Source: a virus
Direction: 5' to 3' (one strand)
Length of the DNA stretch: 39,722 bases
Virus record (IMG/VR): IMGVR_UViG_3300047667_001780
Span: 1 to 39,722 of that record
The notes below the pieces were generated by a model. That model had not been told where the DNA came from. It worked only from the letters and a program-made list of their open reading frames with translations, and searched no databases. Of this stretch, positions 27,251 to 35,781 are shown piece after piece; position 1 is the stretch's first letter; every line of letters begins with the position of its first letter. A program made the translations under genes and the position numbers.

Positions 27251-28312
27251 ATGACATACACTGTTACTTTCTCGGACGTTTCAAAAACTCCAATAACAAT
27301 CAATAATAAAACAGTCGATACTTCAACCAGTATTGGATTATGGGGCTATGGGTATACCAGTTTTGGCACAGTTGCAGCGGAATCATTTTTGCATTCTCTT
27401 GAAAACTTTGCCAAGTCAACTCCCCCAACGAAGCCAGTGGAAGGACAAAATTGGTTTGATAACTCGAATAAAATATTTAAGTATTTTGATGATACCGTGG
27501 CGGATGGCGGCAATTGGAAATCAGTCGCAAGTCTTACTGTAACCAGTGTCGAACCATCGTCTATCGGTGAACAAGAGGGTCATTTTTGGCTGGACGATGC
27601 AACCGGCAAATTATCATTATATTATAATAGTTCTTGGCAATCAATTGCCAATGCCGGGACAAATACAAATGTTGTTCCAAGAGTTAGGTATGATACTGTT
27701 GGCGTCGCGCATGAGACAATAGAGGTTATTGTCGGAGGAAAGATTGTTTCAATTATGTCCAGCGATTCGGCTTCATGGGCACCACAAATTGCCGGGGGGA
27801 ATGCCGCATATCTTGAAGATGGCACTACTCTGTTGAATACCGCATTCCCTTCATTGGTTCAAGGTATAAATTTAAACATAAATGACTCATATGTATTCAA
27901 TGGGACGGCAACATCTTCCAATTACGCCGACATGGCAGAAAGATACAAAGCAGATTCTATTATTGAGCCGGGATCGGTGGTTTCTATCGGCGGGGATTTT
28001 GAAATCACCCTAACCATGACCGCCAATGACACAAATATCGTTGGAGTAGTCAGCACAGACCCCGGAGTTATGCTGAACTCAAACGCAGGGTCTGATGATA
28101 CACACCCGTACGTTGCCCTGTCAGGGCGCGTGCCTGTTAAGGTAGTCGGACCAGTGAAAAAGGGCGACCGGCTTGTCAGCGCCGCTGTGCCGGGCTACGC
28201 AATGCGAGCAAGCATGCCTAATTGGGCAGAGGTTATCGGTCGCGCCCTGACAGATCATGATGTTGGACCAAATGATTTGGGAACAGTCGAGATTATAGTT
28301 GGGGTAAAATAA
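27251..28312 (+). CDS. fibre-like structural protein with a Peptidase_G2-like C-terminal domain
   Basis: The N-terminal 75 residues (GLWGYGYTSFGTVAAESFLHSLENFA, then PVEGQNWFDNSNKIFKYFDD) are a pattern seen in fibre proteins of T4-like marine phages. A second FWLDDATGKLSLYYNSSW strand pair follows near residue 115. Residues about 220-350 (SSNYADMAERYKADSIIEPG, then IVGVVSTDPGVML, ALSGRVPVKVVGPVKKGDRL) resemble the C-terminal chaperone/autoprotease domain (Peptidase_G2 type) of phage appendage proteins. Whether it self-cleaves cannot be told. AGGAT lies 6 nt before the ATG. The DNA for the last 70 residues is richer in G and C than the rest and contains a 13-bp inverted repeat pair (28118-28130 and 28241-28253). 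Confidence 0.5.
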   Translation: MTYTVTFSDVSKTPITINNKTVDTSTSIGLWGYGYTSFGTVAAESFLHSLENFAKSTPPTKPVEGQNWFDNSNKIFKYFDDTVADGGNWKSVASLTVTSVEPSSIGEQEGHFWLDDATGKLSLYYNSSWQSIANAGTNTNVVPRVRYDTVGVAHETIEVIVGGKIVSIMSSDSASWAPQIAGGNAAYLEDGTTLLNTAFPSLVQGINLNINDSYVFNGTATSSNYADMAERYKADSIIEPGSVVSIGGDFEITLTMTANDTNIVGVVSTDPGVMLNSNAGSDDTHPYVALSGRVPVKVVGPVKKGDRLVSAAVPGYAMRASMPNWAEVIGRALTDHDVGPNDLGTVEIIVGVK

Positions 28313-29566
28313 ATGGCTCTTGTTAGCGGGGAATTAATTGAAATTGCGGACTATAATGAGTTGGCGCTGGAAGTAAATCGCCTATTCAGTGATAACACTG
28401 TCAGTCTTGATTATTTGACTTCTGATATTATACTGAATGAAACTCTCAGTGGAGGTGAAGCAGCAGGCGCGACCAGAACATTGTCTCCCGCTCCTACCAC
28501 CGGCGATTTTTTGGTTGTATTGGTCAATAATATCTTGATATTTGAAGGAGGCGACTACACTGTAGATTATGGCACAGCAGTGATAACATTTACCAGTGAA
28601 TTATTTGCCGCCGACGTTATTTTGTGCTATAATCGCACAGCTCATAGATTTGGTTGGGGGCAGACTGCCAGCGTCTATCCTATTGTGGCGGGCGCATCGG
28701 TGTTGGCAGACGAGGAAGTGCAACAGGCATATATTGAAGCAAATCTTAATAATTTGATTGACAAAACAAATATAATGTTGGATCGCTCCGGAAGCGTTTA
28801 TGAATTGTCCCGAGTGACTCCGGGAGCATTAATTTATGCAGCAGATTCGACTTTGGTTGCAGACTCCATCGCAGATGATATTATCGGTGCCGCGTATTGG
28901 TCAAATGAAGTTGCAACAGTGAACGCCAATGCACTTGCATTTACAAGGTCCACTACTTGGGCGACGCAGCTTATTGGCGCATTTCAATGGACTTTTTCTG
29001 GATACAATTCTGCCAGATATTTTTTCAATTCTGGAAATTCTTTGCGTTTCATACTCAGTATGACCGGAGACATTCAGGATGCCGGATTTGGAAATTGGCG
29101 ACAAACAGTTGATGCAATGGGATCATTGGTATTTGGAATTGATTCTGCGACGCAGACGGGTGTAGGCGGGGCAAGTGCAAGCATTGGTTTTTATGACCTA
29201 ACAGACGAATATAGATTGATATTCAGCAGCGCGCCGCCTTCAGCGCCATTCGCAACTGATGGAGCCGCGCCGGGCGAGTATGGTGAATATGCGGCGGTTC
29301 CAAGTGATTATGCTGCATTGTTTCTAAAATTCTATGCAAAAATAGAAGAAGATGTGGTTGTTGCTGGTGATTTTGCTGTTAAAATCAGAGTAATAATGGA
29401 CGACTCTACTTTTGCAACACAAGATATTGCCGGGACAACAACCGCCCAAGGCGGGTATACTGTTGGCAACAGCATAACAAATAATTCGGCAATATTTGAT
29501 GTGTTGACCAGCATATTGCCCGCAATTGATGTTGCTGATAGTTTTATTACAGCCAATGACAGTTAA
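28313..29566 (+). CDS. tail-fibre-like virion protein, unknown role
   Basis: The 417-residue protein starts directly after the preceding stop. It opens MALVSGELIEIADYNELALEVNRLF, a start I associate with virion proteins of T4-like cyanophages, and has an HRFGWGQTASVYPIVAG stretch near residue 112 that belongs to the same pattern. Residues about 55-110 are beta strands (TTGDFLVVLVNNILIFEGGDYTVDY). The C-terminal half (FNSGNSLRFILSMTGDIQDA, ASIGFYDLTDEYRLIFSS) reads like a distal beta-rich domain of phage fibres. No enzyme motif is seen. It is the last gene of the structural block; a host-type promoter begins 4 bp after its stop codon. Confidence 0.5.
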   Translation: MALVSGELIEIADYNELALEVNRLFSDNTVSLDYLTSDIILNETLSGGEAAGATRTLSPAPTTGDFLVVLVNNILIFEGGDYTVDYGTAVITFTSELFAADVILCYNRTAHRFGWGQTASVYPIVAGASVLADEEVQQAYIEANLNNLIDKTNIMLDRSGSVYELSRVTPGALIYAADSTLVADSIADDIIGAAYWSNEVATVNANALAFTRSTTWATQLIGAFQWTFSGYNSARYFFNSGNSLRFILSMTGDIQDAGFGNWRQTVDAMGSLVFGIDSATQTGVGGASASIGFYDLTDEYRLIFSSAPPSAPFATDGAAPGEYGEYAAVPSDYAALFLKFYAKIEEDVVVAGDFAVKIRVIMDDSTFATQDIAGTTTAQGGYTVGNSITNNSAIFDVLTSILPAIDVADSFITANDS

Positions 29567-29569
29567 TTA

Positions 29570-29598
29570 TTGACTTGATCTTGCGCCCATGATATAAT
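29570..29598 (+). promoter_or_regulatory. near-consensus sigma70 promoter of the accessory cassette
   Basis: TTGACT (29570-29575) and a perfect TATAAT (29593-29598) are separated by exactly 17 bp. Transcription would start near 29605. The gene at 29622 follows with AGGAGA (29611-29616) as ribosome site. The structural genes upstream use NATAAATA late boxes instead. Confidence 0.75.
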
Positions 29599-29621
29599 TC
29601 TAATATTAATAGGAGAACATT

Positions 29622-29993
29622 ATGGACGCAAGATTGGAAAAGGCATTAGAAACTGCCAAGCTAAATTTAGTAATGGAAACTCAAAAATCTGCTCTTAAGC
29701 GAAGATTTGATCGTGTCCGAATCTTCTATCATGATCGCGGGATGTTTTTGGCTGACTCTCATCTAATAAATGCAGCAATGTATCATCTTACTCATAATAA
29801 TTCCAACGATTATATTTTACTTGATATGAATTCTGTTCCGATAAAAATATCAGTAGATGCATTGCCTGTCTTTATTGACAATGCAGAAAATAAATGGAAT
29901 TCTGCATTGAAAGATTACCACGACGCCTATACAGTGTTAGGATCAGCAAGAACAGTAAAGGAAATCACGGGAATTGCCAATGACGCCAAGTAA
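29622..29993 (+). CDS. small conserved phage protein, unknown function
   Basis: The 123-residue, mostly helical protein has an excellent ribosome site (AGGAGA, 5 nt spacing). The order of features - DARLEKALETAKLNLVMETQ helix, a GMFLADSHLI segment, YILLDMNSVPIKI in the middle, and a long C-terminal helix ending LGSARTVKEI - resembles a small protein I recall in many T4-like cyanophages near the tail genes. Its role there is not known to me. It is the first gene behind the sigma70 promoter and overlaps the next gene by 14 bp. A 10-bp perfect hairpin lies at 29879-29909 within it. Confidence 0.55.
   Translation: MDARLEKALETAKLNLVMETQKSALKRRFDRVRIFYHDRGMFLADSHLINAAMYHLTHNNSNDYILLDMNSVPIKISVDALPVFIDNAENKWNSALKDYHDAYTVLGSARTVKEITGIANDAK
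29879..29909. repeat. 10-bp perfect inverted repeat inside the small conserved gene
   Basis: CAATGCAGAA (29879-29888) and TTCTGCATTG (29900-29909) flank an 11-nt loop. Confidence 0.9.
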
Positions 29994-30873
29994 AGGAGTG
30001 GCATTATTTGCATATGATACTGACAAGATCAAGTATTCCAAATTAGCTATGTTGGCTGCTGGATTTGTCAAGAAGGCAATGACCAACAACAACGTTTGTT
30101 TGATTACAGATCAACCAACATGGGATAATATGTGCGGTATTTATTCAACTGAGGCAATAGATGCCGTCTTTGATGAAGTGGTCATTGCTGAAGTTCCGAA
30201 AACATCAAATTCGAGAATTCACAGAGACAGTCCTTGGTCGTCGTTTACTAATGAATTCAGAAACAGAAACAAGCACTTAATCATTGATTATACTCCATAT
30301 GATCAAACCCTTCTCATTGACATTGACTATATTATGCAGAATAATTATTTTGATTATCTGTTTGACACTGATCAATCCGTCGCAATGTATCATAATGCTC
30401 ATAATTTAATTGGCAAAGCTGCCGCGCCCGACGATACTTGGTTGAATCCTGCTGGAATCCCTATGCTATGGTCAACGGTAATTTATTTTGACAAGCATTC
30501 AGATGATGCAAGACAATTCTTTGATATGTGGGCATTTGTCGGAGAGAATTATGATTTCTACAGAATGCTTTATGGCTTTTATGGTTCGTTATTTCGCACG
30601 GATTATTGTGTAAGCATTGCATCACACATTTTAAATGGCATGCGCTCCGGATCATTTGTCAATAATTTTTCAGATGGGGCAATGATCAATATGAGTCAGT
30701 GTGACGATATTGCTGCTGTTCATTCTTGGAATGATTGGACCTATTTGTCAAATAATCGTGATATGGAATGGAATGACAATCTAGTCAGAATAAAATCTGA
30801 GAACGTACATGTCATGAATAAAATGGCATTGCTTCGATCATACGATGAATTGATGGGAGAACTACATGGATAG
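29980..30873 (+). CDS. GT-A-like glycosyltransferase family protein with DxD motif
   Basis: The 297-residue protein resembles nucleotide-sugar glycosyltransferases of the GT-A fold. It starts with a beta strand (GVALFAYDTDKIKYSKLAMLAAG), has VCLITDQPTWDNM near residue 40, and YDQTLLIDIDYIMQN near 108-122. In this last motif Asp114-x-Asp116 would bind metal and sugar nucleotide. The later LWSTVIYFDKHSDDARQFF and SLFRTDYCVSIASHILNG parts match a family seen in T4-like marine phages. The donor and acceptor are unknown. The start at 29980 (MTPSKG, GGGAA upstream) is preferred to a TTG two codons earlier. It overlaps both neighbours, so translation is probably coupled. Confidence 0.6.
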   Translation: MTPSKGVALFAYDTDKIKYSKLAMLAAGFVKKAMTNNNVCLITDQPTWDNMCGIYSTEAIDAVFDEVVIAEVPKTSNSRIHRDSPWSSFTNEFRNRNKHLIIDYTPYDQTLLIDIDYIMQNNYFDYLFDTDQSVAMYHNAHNLIGKAAAPDDTWLNPAGIPMLWSTVIYFDKHSDDARQFFDMWAFVGENYDFYRMLYGFYGSLFRTDYCVSIASHILNGMRSGSFVNNFSDGAMINMSQCDDIAAVHSWNDWTYLSNNRDMEWNDNLVRIKSENVHVMNKMALLRSYDELMGELHG

Positions 30874-31627
30874 GAATTGTGGGTATATTACGGTAGTTAC
30901 TGCCCAGTCACAAGTTAAACCTAGTGTAGCATTGATGCTAAGTCTGAAACGCGAAGACCCATCAATCGAATTTCATTTAATTACCAGACCAAATATTGAA
31001 TTTGGTATATATCTGGAACTATTTGATGGTTACACTATCGAGCCAAATGTAACAGTCATGTCTGTGTTTATGATGACTCCATTTGATAGAACAATATACA
31101 TTGATCCAGTAAGTATCGCCTCGTCTTCTGTTCGTGATATATGGAACTGTTGTGATATATTGCCAATATATATTGGGGAAGCGTTTGATTTTAGAGGCGA
31201 CAAGATCAATTGTAATCAGAATGATTTACTTTCATCCAGTATATTCTATTTTGAGCAATCTATTGAATTTACTGATATTGCAAATGCGCTTAATGATCTG
31301 ACCGATATATCAGCATTAAATATTGGCATTTTAAATAAATCAGAAATACCATCATGTAGAACATTAGAATTAGAAAAACACACTGCTGACCTAAAATTGA
31401 CTGCCGCATTGCGATTATTGAATATTCCGCCACTTGCCAGAATTCCATTTACTGACATAAACAGAAAATCAAATCCTGTGCTCACAAAAGATTGGAATGA
31501 CCTAATTGCATTGTGGTTCAACAATGGCAATGAATTGTTTGTTAATAATCACCGACAAATTGGAATTGTATCATATCATGATCCGGCATATATAACAACA
31601 GAGGTTATTGATGAACTCAGTCGTTAA
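30866..31627 (+). CDS. degenerate glycosyltransferase-like protein
   Basis: The 253-residue protein follows with an 8-bp overlap and a GGGAG ribosome site. Its early strands (CGYITVVTAQSQVKPSVALMLSL, IEFHLITRP) and the segment MTPFDRTIYIDPVSI near residues 70-84 line up with TPYDQTLLIDIDYI of the preceding protein. The second aspartate of the DxD motif is replaced (DPV), so catalysis is doubtful. Two cysteines (WNCCDI) near residue 93 are of unknown use. It may be a non-catalytic partner of the active copy, or a different Rossmann-like protein; the relationship is based on a short motif and its position. Confidence 0.4.
   Translation: MDRNCGYITVVTAQSQVKPSVALMLSLKREDPSIEFHLITRPNIEFGIYLELFDGYTIEPNVTVMSVFMMTPFDRTIYIDPVSIASSSVRDIWNCCDILPIYIGEAFDFRGDKINCNQNDLLSSSIFYFEQSIEFTDIANALNDLTDISALNIGILNKSEIPSCRTLELEKHTADLKLTAALRLLNIPPLARIPFTDINRKSNPVLTKDWNDLIALWFNNGNELFVNNHRQIGIVSYHDPAYITTEVIDELSR
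31155..31171. repeat. 17-nt palindrome (8-bp arms)
   Basis: ATATATTG and CAATATAT flank a single C; a 14-nt palindrome CCAATATATATTGG overlaps it (31163-31176). It is AT-rich and could be chance. Confidence 0.6.
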
Positions 31628-32585
31628 GAAAACAAGAAAAAAGAACACTCCCCAGACACTAATTTACTATGATGAGTGGTCAGGGGGCATTCAGCAGATT
31701 GGCAATGGTCATTTGGGGAATATGGATGATCCATTTATTGTGTCATCTGCGTCTGTTCTTCGGAAGATAATAGATGGATCAATCAGTGAAAATAAATATA
31801 TTGTAAGCACAAATTCTAATGGCGTTATGTCGTTATTTGAAAAAGATGACATCATCAGACTTCGCAGGCAAGAAGATGATTTGGCTGTTCTTCCTCGGGG
31901 AAAATTTAACCAATGGGACATCAGGCTGACTTTGTTTGCGGGCAATATGAAAATGATTGTCAAGAGTAATCAGAGCAGTCTACAGAAATTAACTGCCTAT
32001 AGTGAAAGTATAGATCGTATTCTTTCTTATCCGGCAACAATGATGTTCTATTTTACAGAGAGAAACAATCACAATCGGCTACTGGCAACAGTGGAAATTG
32101 ACCAAACAGAATTGTTCAATTCGCCGTATCTAGTTATTGATTTGGATGGATTGATTTCAAGATCGGATATTTTTGCTGTTGACATTCTGACTTGCAGACA
32201 ATTTGAATATTACGACATGGAGATTTTTGCAGACCGATTTATAGAGAAGTCAATCCACAAAGGAAGCGGCAGAATTTTTAAAATAGCAACGGTGCCGGAA
32301 TGTGATATGACAATTGCCATATCTAACAATAGAGCAATTGTCAAGAGTAATGTCACTGCCAGCAGATTTTCAGAAATTGGACTGTCAGGAAAGACATTCA
32401 CTTTGTATGCAATCAGAGGATCACTGGATGCGCTTGTTTCTCCAATCGAGATAAATCTTACCAGATTAAAAGAAAATGGCGAAGTCCATATTGATTTGAT
32501 CGAAGATTGTATGCATTGCAATATAATTCACAATAATCCACATATAATAATTTCAAGGACAGACAGTAATGACACATATATCTGA
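31611..32585 (+). CDS. beta-rich protein of unknown function
   Basis: I do not recognise this 324-residue protein. It starts at ATG 31611 with GAGG 6 nt upstream and overlaps the preceding gene by 17 bp. The N-terminus is basic (MNSVVKKTRKKNTP). The phrase IYYDEWSGGIQQIGN near residue 20 suggests an early beta hairpin. The rest alternates strands such as WDIRLTLFAGNMKMIVKSN and FTLYAIRGSLDALVSPIEIN, consistent with two immunoglobulin-like or jelly-roll units of about 130 residues, possibly duplicated. No catalytic motif, signal peptide or membrane helix is visible. Its place between glycosyltransferase-like genes allows a scaffold or glycan-binding role, which is inference. Confidence 0.45.
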   Translation: MNSVVKKTRKKNTPQTLIYYDEWSGGIQQIGNGHLGNMDDPFIVSSASVLRKIIDGSISENKYIVSTNSNGVMSLFEKDDIIRLRRQEDDLAVLPRGKFNQWDIRLTLFAGNMKMIVKSNQSSLQKLTAYSESIDRILSYPATMMFYFTERNNHNRLLATVEIDQTELFNSPYLVIDLDGLISRSDIFAVDILTCRQFEYYDMEIFADRFIEKSIHKGSGRIFKIATVPECDMTIAISNNRAIVKSNVTASRFSEIGLSGKTFTLYAIRGSLDALVSPIEINLTRLKENGEVHIDLIEDCMHCNIIHNNPHIIISRTDSNDTYI

Positions 32586-33537
32586 ATTAGATATCATCTT
32601 TATATCATATGATGAACCGAATGCAGATGATAATTGGTATGATCTTCTTAGTAAATGCCCATGGGCAAAGAGAAGCCACGGCATCTATGGGAGTGACGCT
32701 GCCCATAAAGCAGCAGCCAAATTAGCATCGACTGACCGATTTATCACAATTGACGCAGATAATATTGTCTATCCTGAGTTTTTTGATATATCACTTGATC
32801 TTTCTGAGGTTGGGCCAAACAGTGTAATAAGTTGGGCGGCAAGAAATGAAATAAACGGATTGGTGTATGGCAATGGCGGCATCAAAAGCTGGCCTAAAAA
32901 ACTGGTTAATTCAATGCAGACACATGAAGCCGCCCCAAAAGGAGATAAGCAAGCCCAAGTTGATTTTTGTTGGGGGATCGACTATATTCAGATGGATGAA
33001 GTTTTTAGCACAATTGCCAACGATACTACTCCATATCAGGCATACCGAGCCGGATTCCGGGAAGGATGTAAAATGTCCCTGAATAATGGCGATCTTTCTG
33101 ATATGAAAAAGATTTACATTAAAAATAAACATCGCCTGCTTATTTGGTCCTCGGTGGGATCAGATACTGTAAATGGTCTATGGGCAATTTACGGAGCGCG
33201 ACTTGGTTGTGTCATGACTGTATTGCGGCAAGATGAATGGAATTGGACAGATGTTCGAGATTTTAAATGGCATGATTCCTTCTGGCAGAACAATATACTT
33301 CCTAAGTTTGAAACAGAAGACGGATGTTTCTGTGAAGTTACCGGGCTTCAGTGGGATGCTTTTATGTTGCGAGACGAAATCAACCAACTTGGCGTGATAA
33401 TGCATGATGAATTAGGTCTGAACGTGGACCTGATGACCGCGCAGGCAAGTCATTTCTTCAAGGAAGTATATATCAATTACCCAAGAACTGAAATGACATT
33501 ACCAGAAAACAAAAAAATATCGAGTCTTGTGCAATGA
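32569..33537 (+). CDS. glycosyltransferase-like protein, DAD motif (copy 1)
   Basis: The 322-residue protein opens DIIFISYDEPNADDNWYDLL, followed by PWAKRSHGIYG, an AAHKAAAKLAS helix and FITIDADNIV with a DAD motif near residue 64. This order of parts is that of GT-A-fold glycosyltransferases, in which DxD binds the metal and sugar nucleotide. RNEINGLVYGNGGIKSW near residue 95 is a further conserved block. It is clearly a paralogue of the gene at 35071, which repeats each of these blocks. The C-terminal 100 residues (ATG 32569 start; AAGGA 9 nt upstream) have no counterpart there. It overlaps the radical SAM gene by 4 bp (ATGA), implying coupled expression. Confidence 0.6.
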   Translation: MTHISELDIIFISYDEPNADDNWYDLLSKCPWAKRSHGIYGSDAAHKAAAKLASTDRFITIDADNIVYPEFFDISLDLSEVGPNSVISWAARNEINGLVYGNGGIKSWPKKLVNSMQTHEAAPKGDKQAQVDFCWGIDYIQMDEVFSTIANDTTPYQAYRAGFREGCKMSLNNGDLSDMKKIYIKNKHRLLIWSSVGSDTVNGLWAIYGARLGCVMTVLRQDEWNWTDVRDFKWHDSFWQNNILPKFETEDGCFCEVTGLQWDAFMLRDEINQLGVIMHDELGLNVDLMTAQASHFFKEVYINYPRTEMTLPENKKISSLVQ

Positions 33538-35081
33538 CTGTTAATAAGGACGATATGAATTGGGAGAAATCATCAACAGGGATGATTAAGCATTCGACAA
33601 CAAACATAGAAACTACGAAGAAACTGCTTGACAAGACTGGTTGTGGTTTCTGTCTGGCAAAATTTACTCAGGTGACAATGCATCTGGGTACCGGCATGGT
33701 GCATAGTTGTCATCACCCGGCAACCCATAAAATTGATCCTGTTGCCGTTGCAAAAAATCCAAATGTTCTATTCAATACTCCGCAATTAAAAATAGCCCGC
33801 AAAGAAATGCTGAATGATCAGAAGCCATCTGAATGTGGATATTGTTGGCGAGTTGAAAATGATAACCAGAACAGTGATCGGTTTTCCAAAAGTCTTTCAG
33901 ATTGGGCGCTGCCTGAGCACGACGATATTGTCAATAAGACAGGAAATGAAGATTTCTTTCCTACTTATTTGGAAGTCAGTTTTGGCAACGCATGCAATCT
34001 GAAATGCATTTATTGTGGACCTGAATTTTCAAGTAAATGGGTTGAAGAATTGAAACAGAATGGACCTGTTACTATTCTCAAAGATTCACCTCAAGAACAA
34101 ATAGTGCAGGGTTGGCAAGATTTAGACAATATAACAATAAAAAACAGAGATTACAATCCATATATTGAAGCATTCTGGAAATGGTTCCCCAATGCATATC
34201 CAAAACTAAAGAACTATCGAATAACAGGTGGTGAACCGTTGATGAATAAAGAAACATTCAGGAGCATGGATTGGCTGATAGCCAATCCAAATCTTAGTCT
34301 TGATTTTTCTATAAACAGTAACCTCAGTGTCCCCGATAAATTATGGAATAAATTTGTTGACAAATTGCAAATTATGAGAACAGATACGGTTAAGAAAATA
34401 ACAATCCATGTCAGCGCAGAAAGTGTTTCGAGTCATGCAGAATATGCGCGGTCTGGGCTTGATTATGAATTGATGAAAAAACGAGTCGTTGAACTTTTGG
34501 AAATAGGAAATATTCGCGTATCGTTCATGTCAACATATAATGTATTGTCAGCACCCACGTTTGGGGAGTGGCTAAAATGGGTTCTTTCTCTGAAGAGAAA
34601 ATACAACTTCGATCATTCTGGCAGTAAGGTGTTTCGTGATACCGGGTTCTCTGTCAATGACAATGCAGACTTGTCTATCAATCCGCATCCAGATCATAAT
34701 GTAATTGTCGGAATTGACATTCCATATCTTAGGCACCCAGAAATGCTGGATGCTCAATACTGTTCAGATGATCTTGTTTCCAAATACATGTTGCCAGATT
34801 TGAAATTCATGATGGAGAATTCAGGATATCTTGGATTTGAAGAACATGAAATTGTCAAGCTGAGAAGAATTGTTCATCACCGGGCACATTTCCTAAAGAA
34901 AGATGATGTTTCTGTCAGGAGAGATGTGGATAAGCAGCGCGCAGCATTTGCTGACTTCATTGATCAGATGGACTCCCGTCGTAATACATCCTTTTCGGAT
35001 ATTCATCCGGAATTGGCAGATTTTATGCAACTATGCAGAAATGCAAAGATATCAATGAGTGGAGATTCAAATGACCTCTGA
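33534..35081 (+). CDS. twitch-domain radical SAM protein
   Basis: This 515-residue enzyme is expected to bind a 4Fe-4S cluster that cleaves S-adenosylmethionine. The radical SAM motif CNLKCIYC is complete (Cys154, Cys158, Cys161), and the SAM-binding RITGGEPL follows at residues 229-236. An N-terminal domain carries further cysteines: CGFC (37, 40), Cys59 in MVHSCHH, and CGYC (101, 104). This is the pattern of a twitch/SPASM auxiliary cluster, here placed before the core instead of after it. The substrate is unknown. It sits between two paralogous glycosyltransferase-like genes, overlapping both by 4 and 11 bp. ATG 33534 overlaps the upstream stop; an in-frame ATG at 33555 has the better ribosome site (AAGGA, 4 nt spacing) and could be the true start. 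Confidence 0.85.
   Translation: MTVNKDDMNWEKSSTGMIKHSTTNIETTKKLLDKTGCGFCLAKFTQVTMHLGTGMVHSCHHPATHKIDPVAVAKNPNVLFNTPQLKIARKEMLNDQKPSECGYCWRVENDNQNSDRFSKSLSDWALPEHDDIVNKTGNEDFFPTYLEVSFGNACNLKCIYCGPEFSSKWVEELKQNGPVTILKDSPQEQIVQGWQDLDNITIKNRDYNPYIEAFWKWFPNAYPKLKNYRITGGEPLMNKETFRSMDWLIANPNLSLDFSINSNLSVPDKLWNKFVDKLQIMRTDTVKKITIHVSAESVSSHAEYARSGLDYELMKKRVVELLEIGNIRVSFMSTYNVLSAPTFGEWLKWVLSLKRKYNFDHSGSKVFRDTGFSVNDNADLSINPHPDHNVIVGIDIPYLRHPEMLDAQYCSDDLVSKYMLPDLKFMMENSGYLGFEEHEIVKLRRIVHHRAHFLKKDDVSVRRDVDKQRAAFADFIDQMDSRRNTSFSDIHPELADFMQLCRNAKISMSGDSNDL
34267..34289. repeat. 10-bp perfect inverted repeat inside the radical SAM gene
   Basis: TGGATTGGCT (34267-34276) and AGCCAATCCA (34280-34289) flank a 3-nt loop, a compact and stable hairpin in RNA. 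Confidence 0.9.
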
Positions 35082-35781
35082 TGTATTTTTCATAAGTTAT
35101 GGCGAGCCTAATGCCGACCAGAACTTCGCTAGATTGCTCGTACACGCCCCGTCAGCAAAAAGGGTCAATGGGGTAGCTGGAATCTTCAATGCCCATGTAG
35201 CAGCCGCCACGTTGAGCGTGACGCCTAATTTCTACGTTGTTGACGCAGACGCAGAAATCGAAACAGGTTTTGATTTTTCATTCACCCCGTCAGTCGATAC
35301 AATGCTGTGGAATGATATTCCGGAAACTGAATGTGTATTCGTCTGGCGCTCGCGAAATCCAGTAAATGATCTGCTATACGGATATGGCGGCGTAAAGTTA
35401 TTTTCTAAACAGAAACTACTGGATGCGACATCATGGAATATTGACATGACGACAACAATAGGATCGCCGTTTGTTCCAAAATTTCAGATAAGCAATGTCA
35501 CTGCATTCAATACTGATCCATTTAATAGCTGGAAAAGTGCTTTTCGAGAATGCGCGAAGTTGTCAAGCAGCACAATCCCCAATGGAGATAATACAGACAA
35601 TAAATATCGGCTAGACATTTGGTGTTCGCGCGGCGCTAACAGACCATTTGGCAACGAATGTATCCTTGGAGCAAAACAAGGACGTGATTTTGGATTGCGA
35701 TACAAAGACAACCCACAAATTTTAAATAAAATCAATGATTTTAATTGGCTAAGGACAATATATGACTCTCATGCAACATAA
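35071..35781 (+). CDS. glycosyltransferase-like protein, DAD motif (copy 2)
   Basis: The 236-residue paralogue of the protein encoded at 32569 shares, in order, DVFFISYGEPNAD, PSAKRVNGVAG, NAHVAAATLS, FYVVDADAEI with its DAD motif, and RNPVNDLLYGYGGVKLF. It is shorter, ending after the GRDFGLRY segment. Both copies could act as a pair on one glycan or as a heterodimer. ATG 35071 (GGAG 7 nt upstream) was preferred over a GTG four codons earlier. It overlaps the radical SAM stop by 11 bp and the next gene by 20 bp, which places it in the same translational unit. Sugar donor and acceptor are unknown. Confidence 0.6.
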   Translation: MTSDVFFISYGEPNADQNFARLLVHAPSAKRVNGVAGIFNAHVAAATLSVTPNFYVVDADAEIETGFDFSFTPSVDTMLWNDIPETECVFVWRSRNPVNDLLYGYGGVKLFSKQKLLDATSWNIDMTTTIGSPFVPKFQISNVTAFNTDPFNSWKSAFRECAKLSSSTIPNGDNTDNKYRLDIWCSRGANRPFGNECILGAKQGRDFGLRYKDNPQILNKINDFNWLRTIYDSHAT

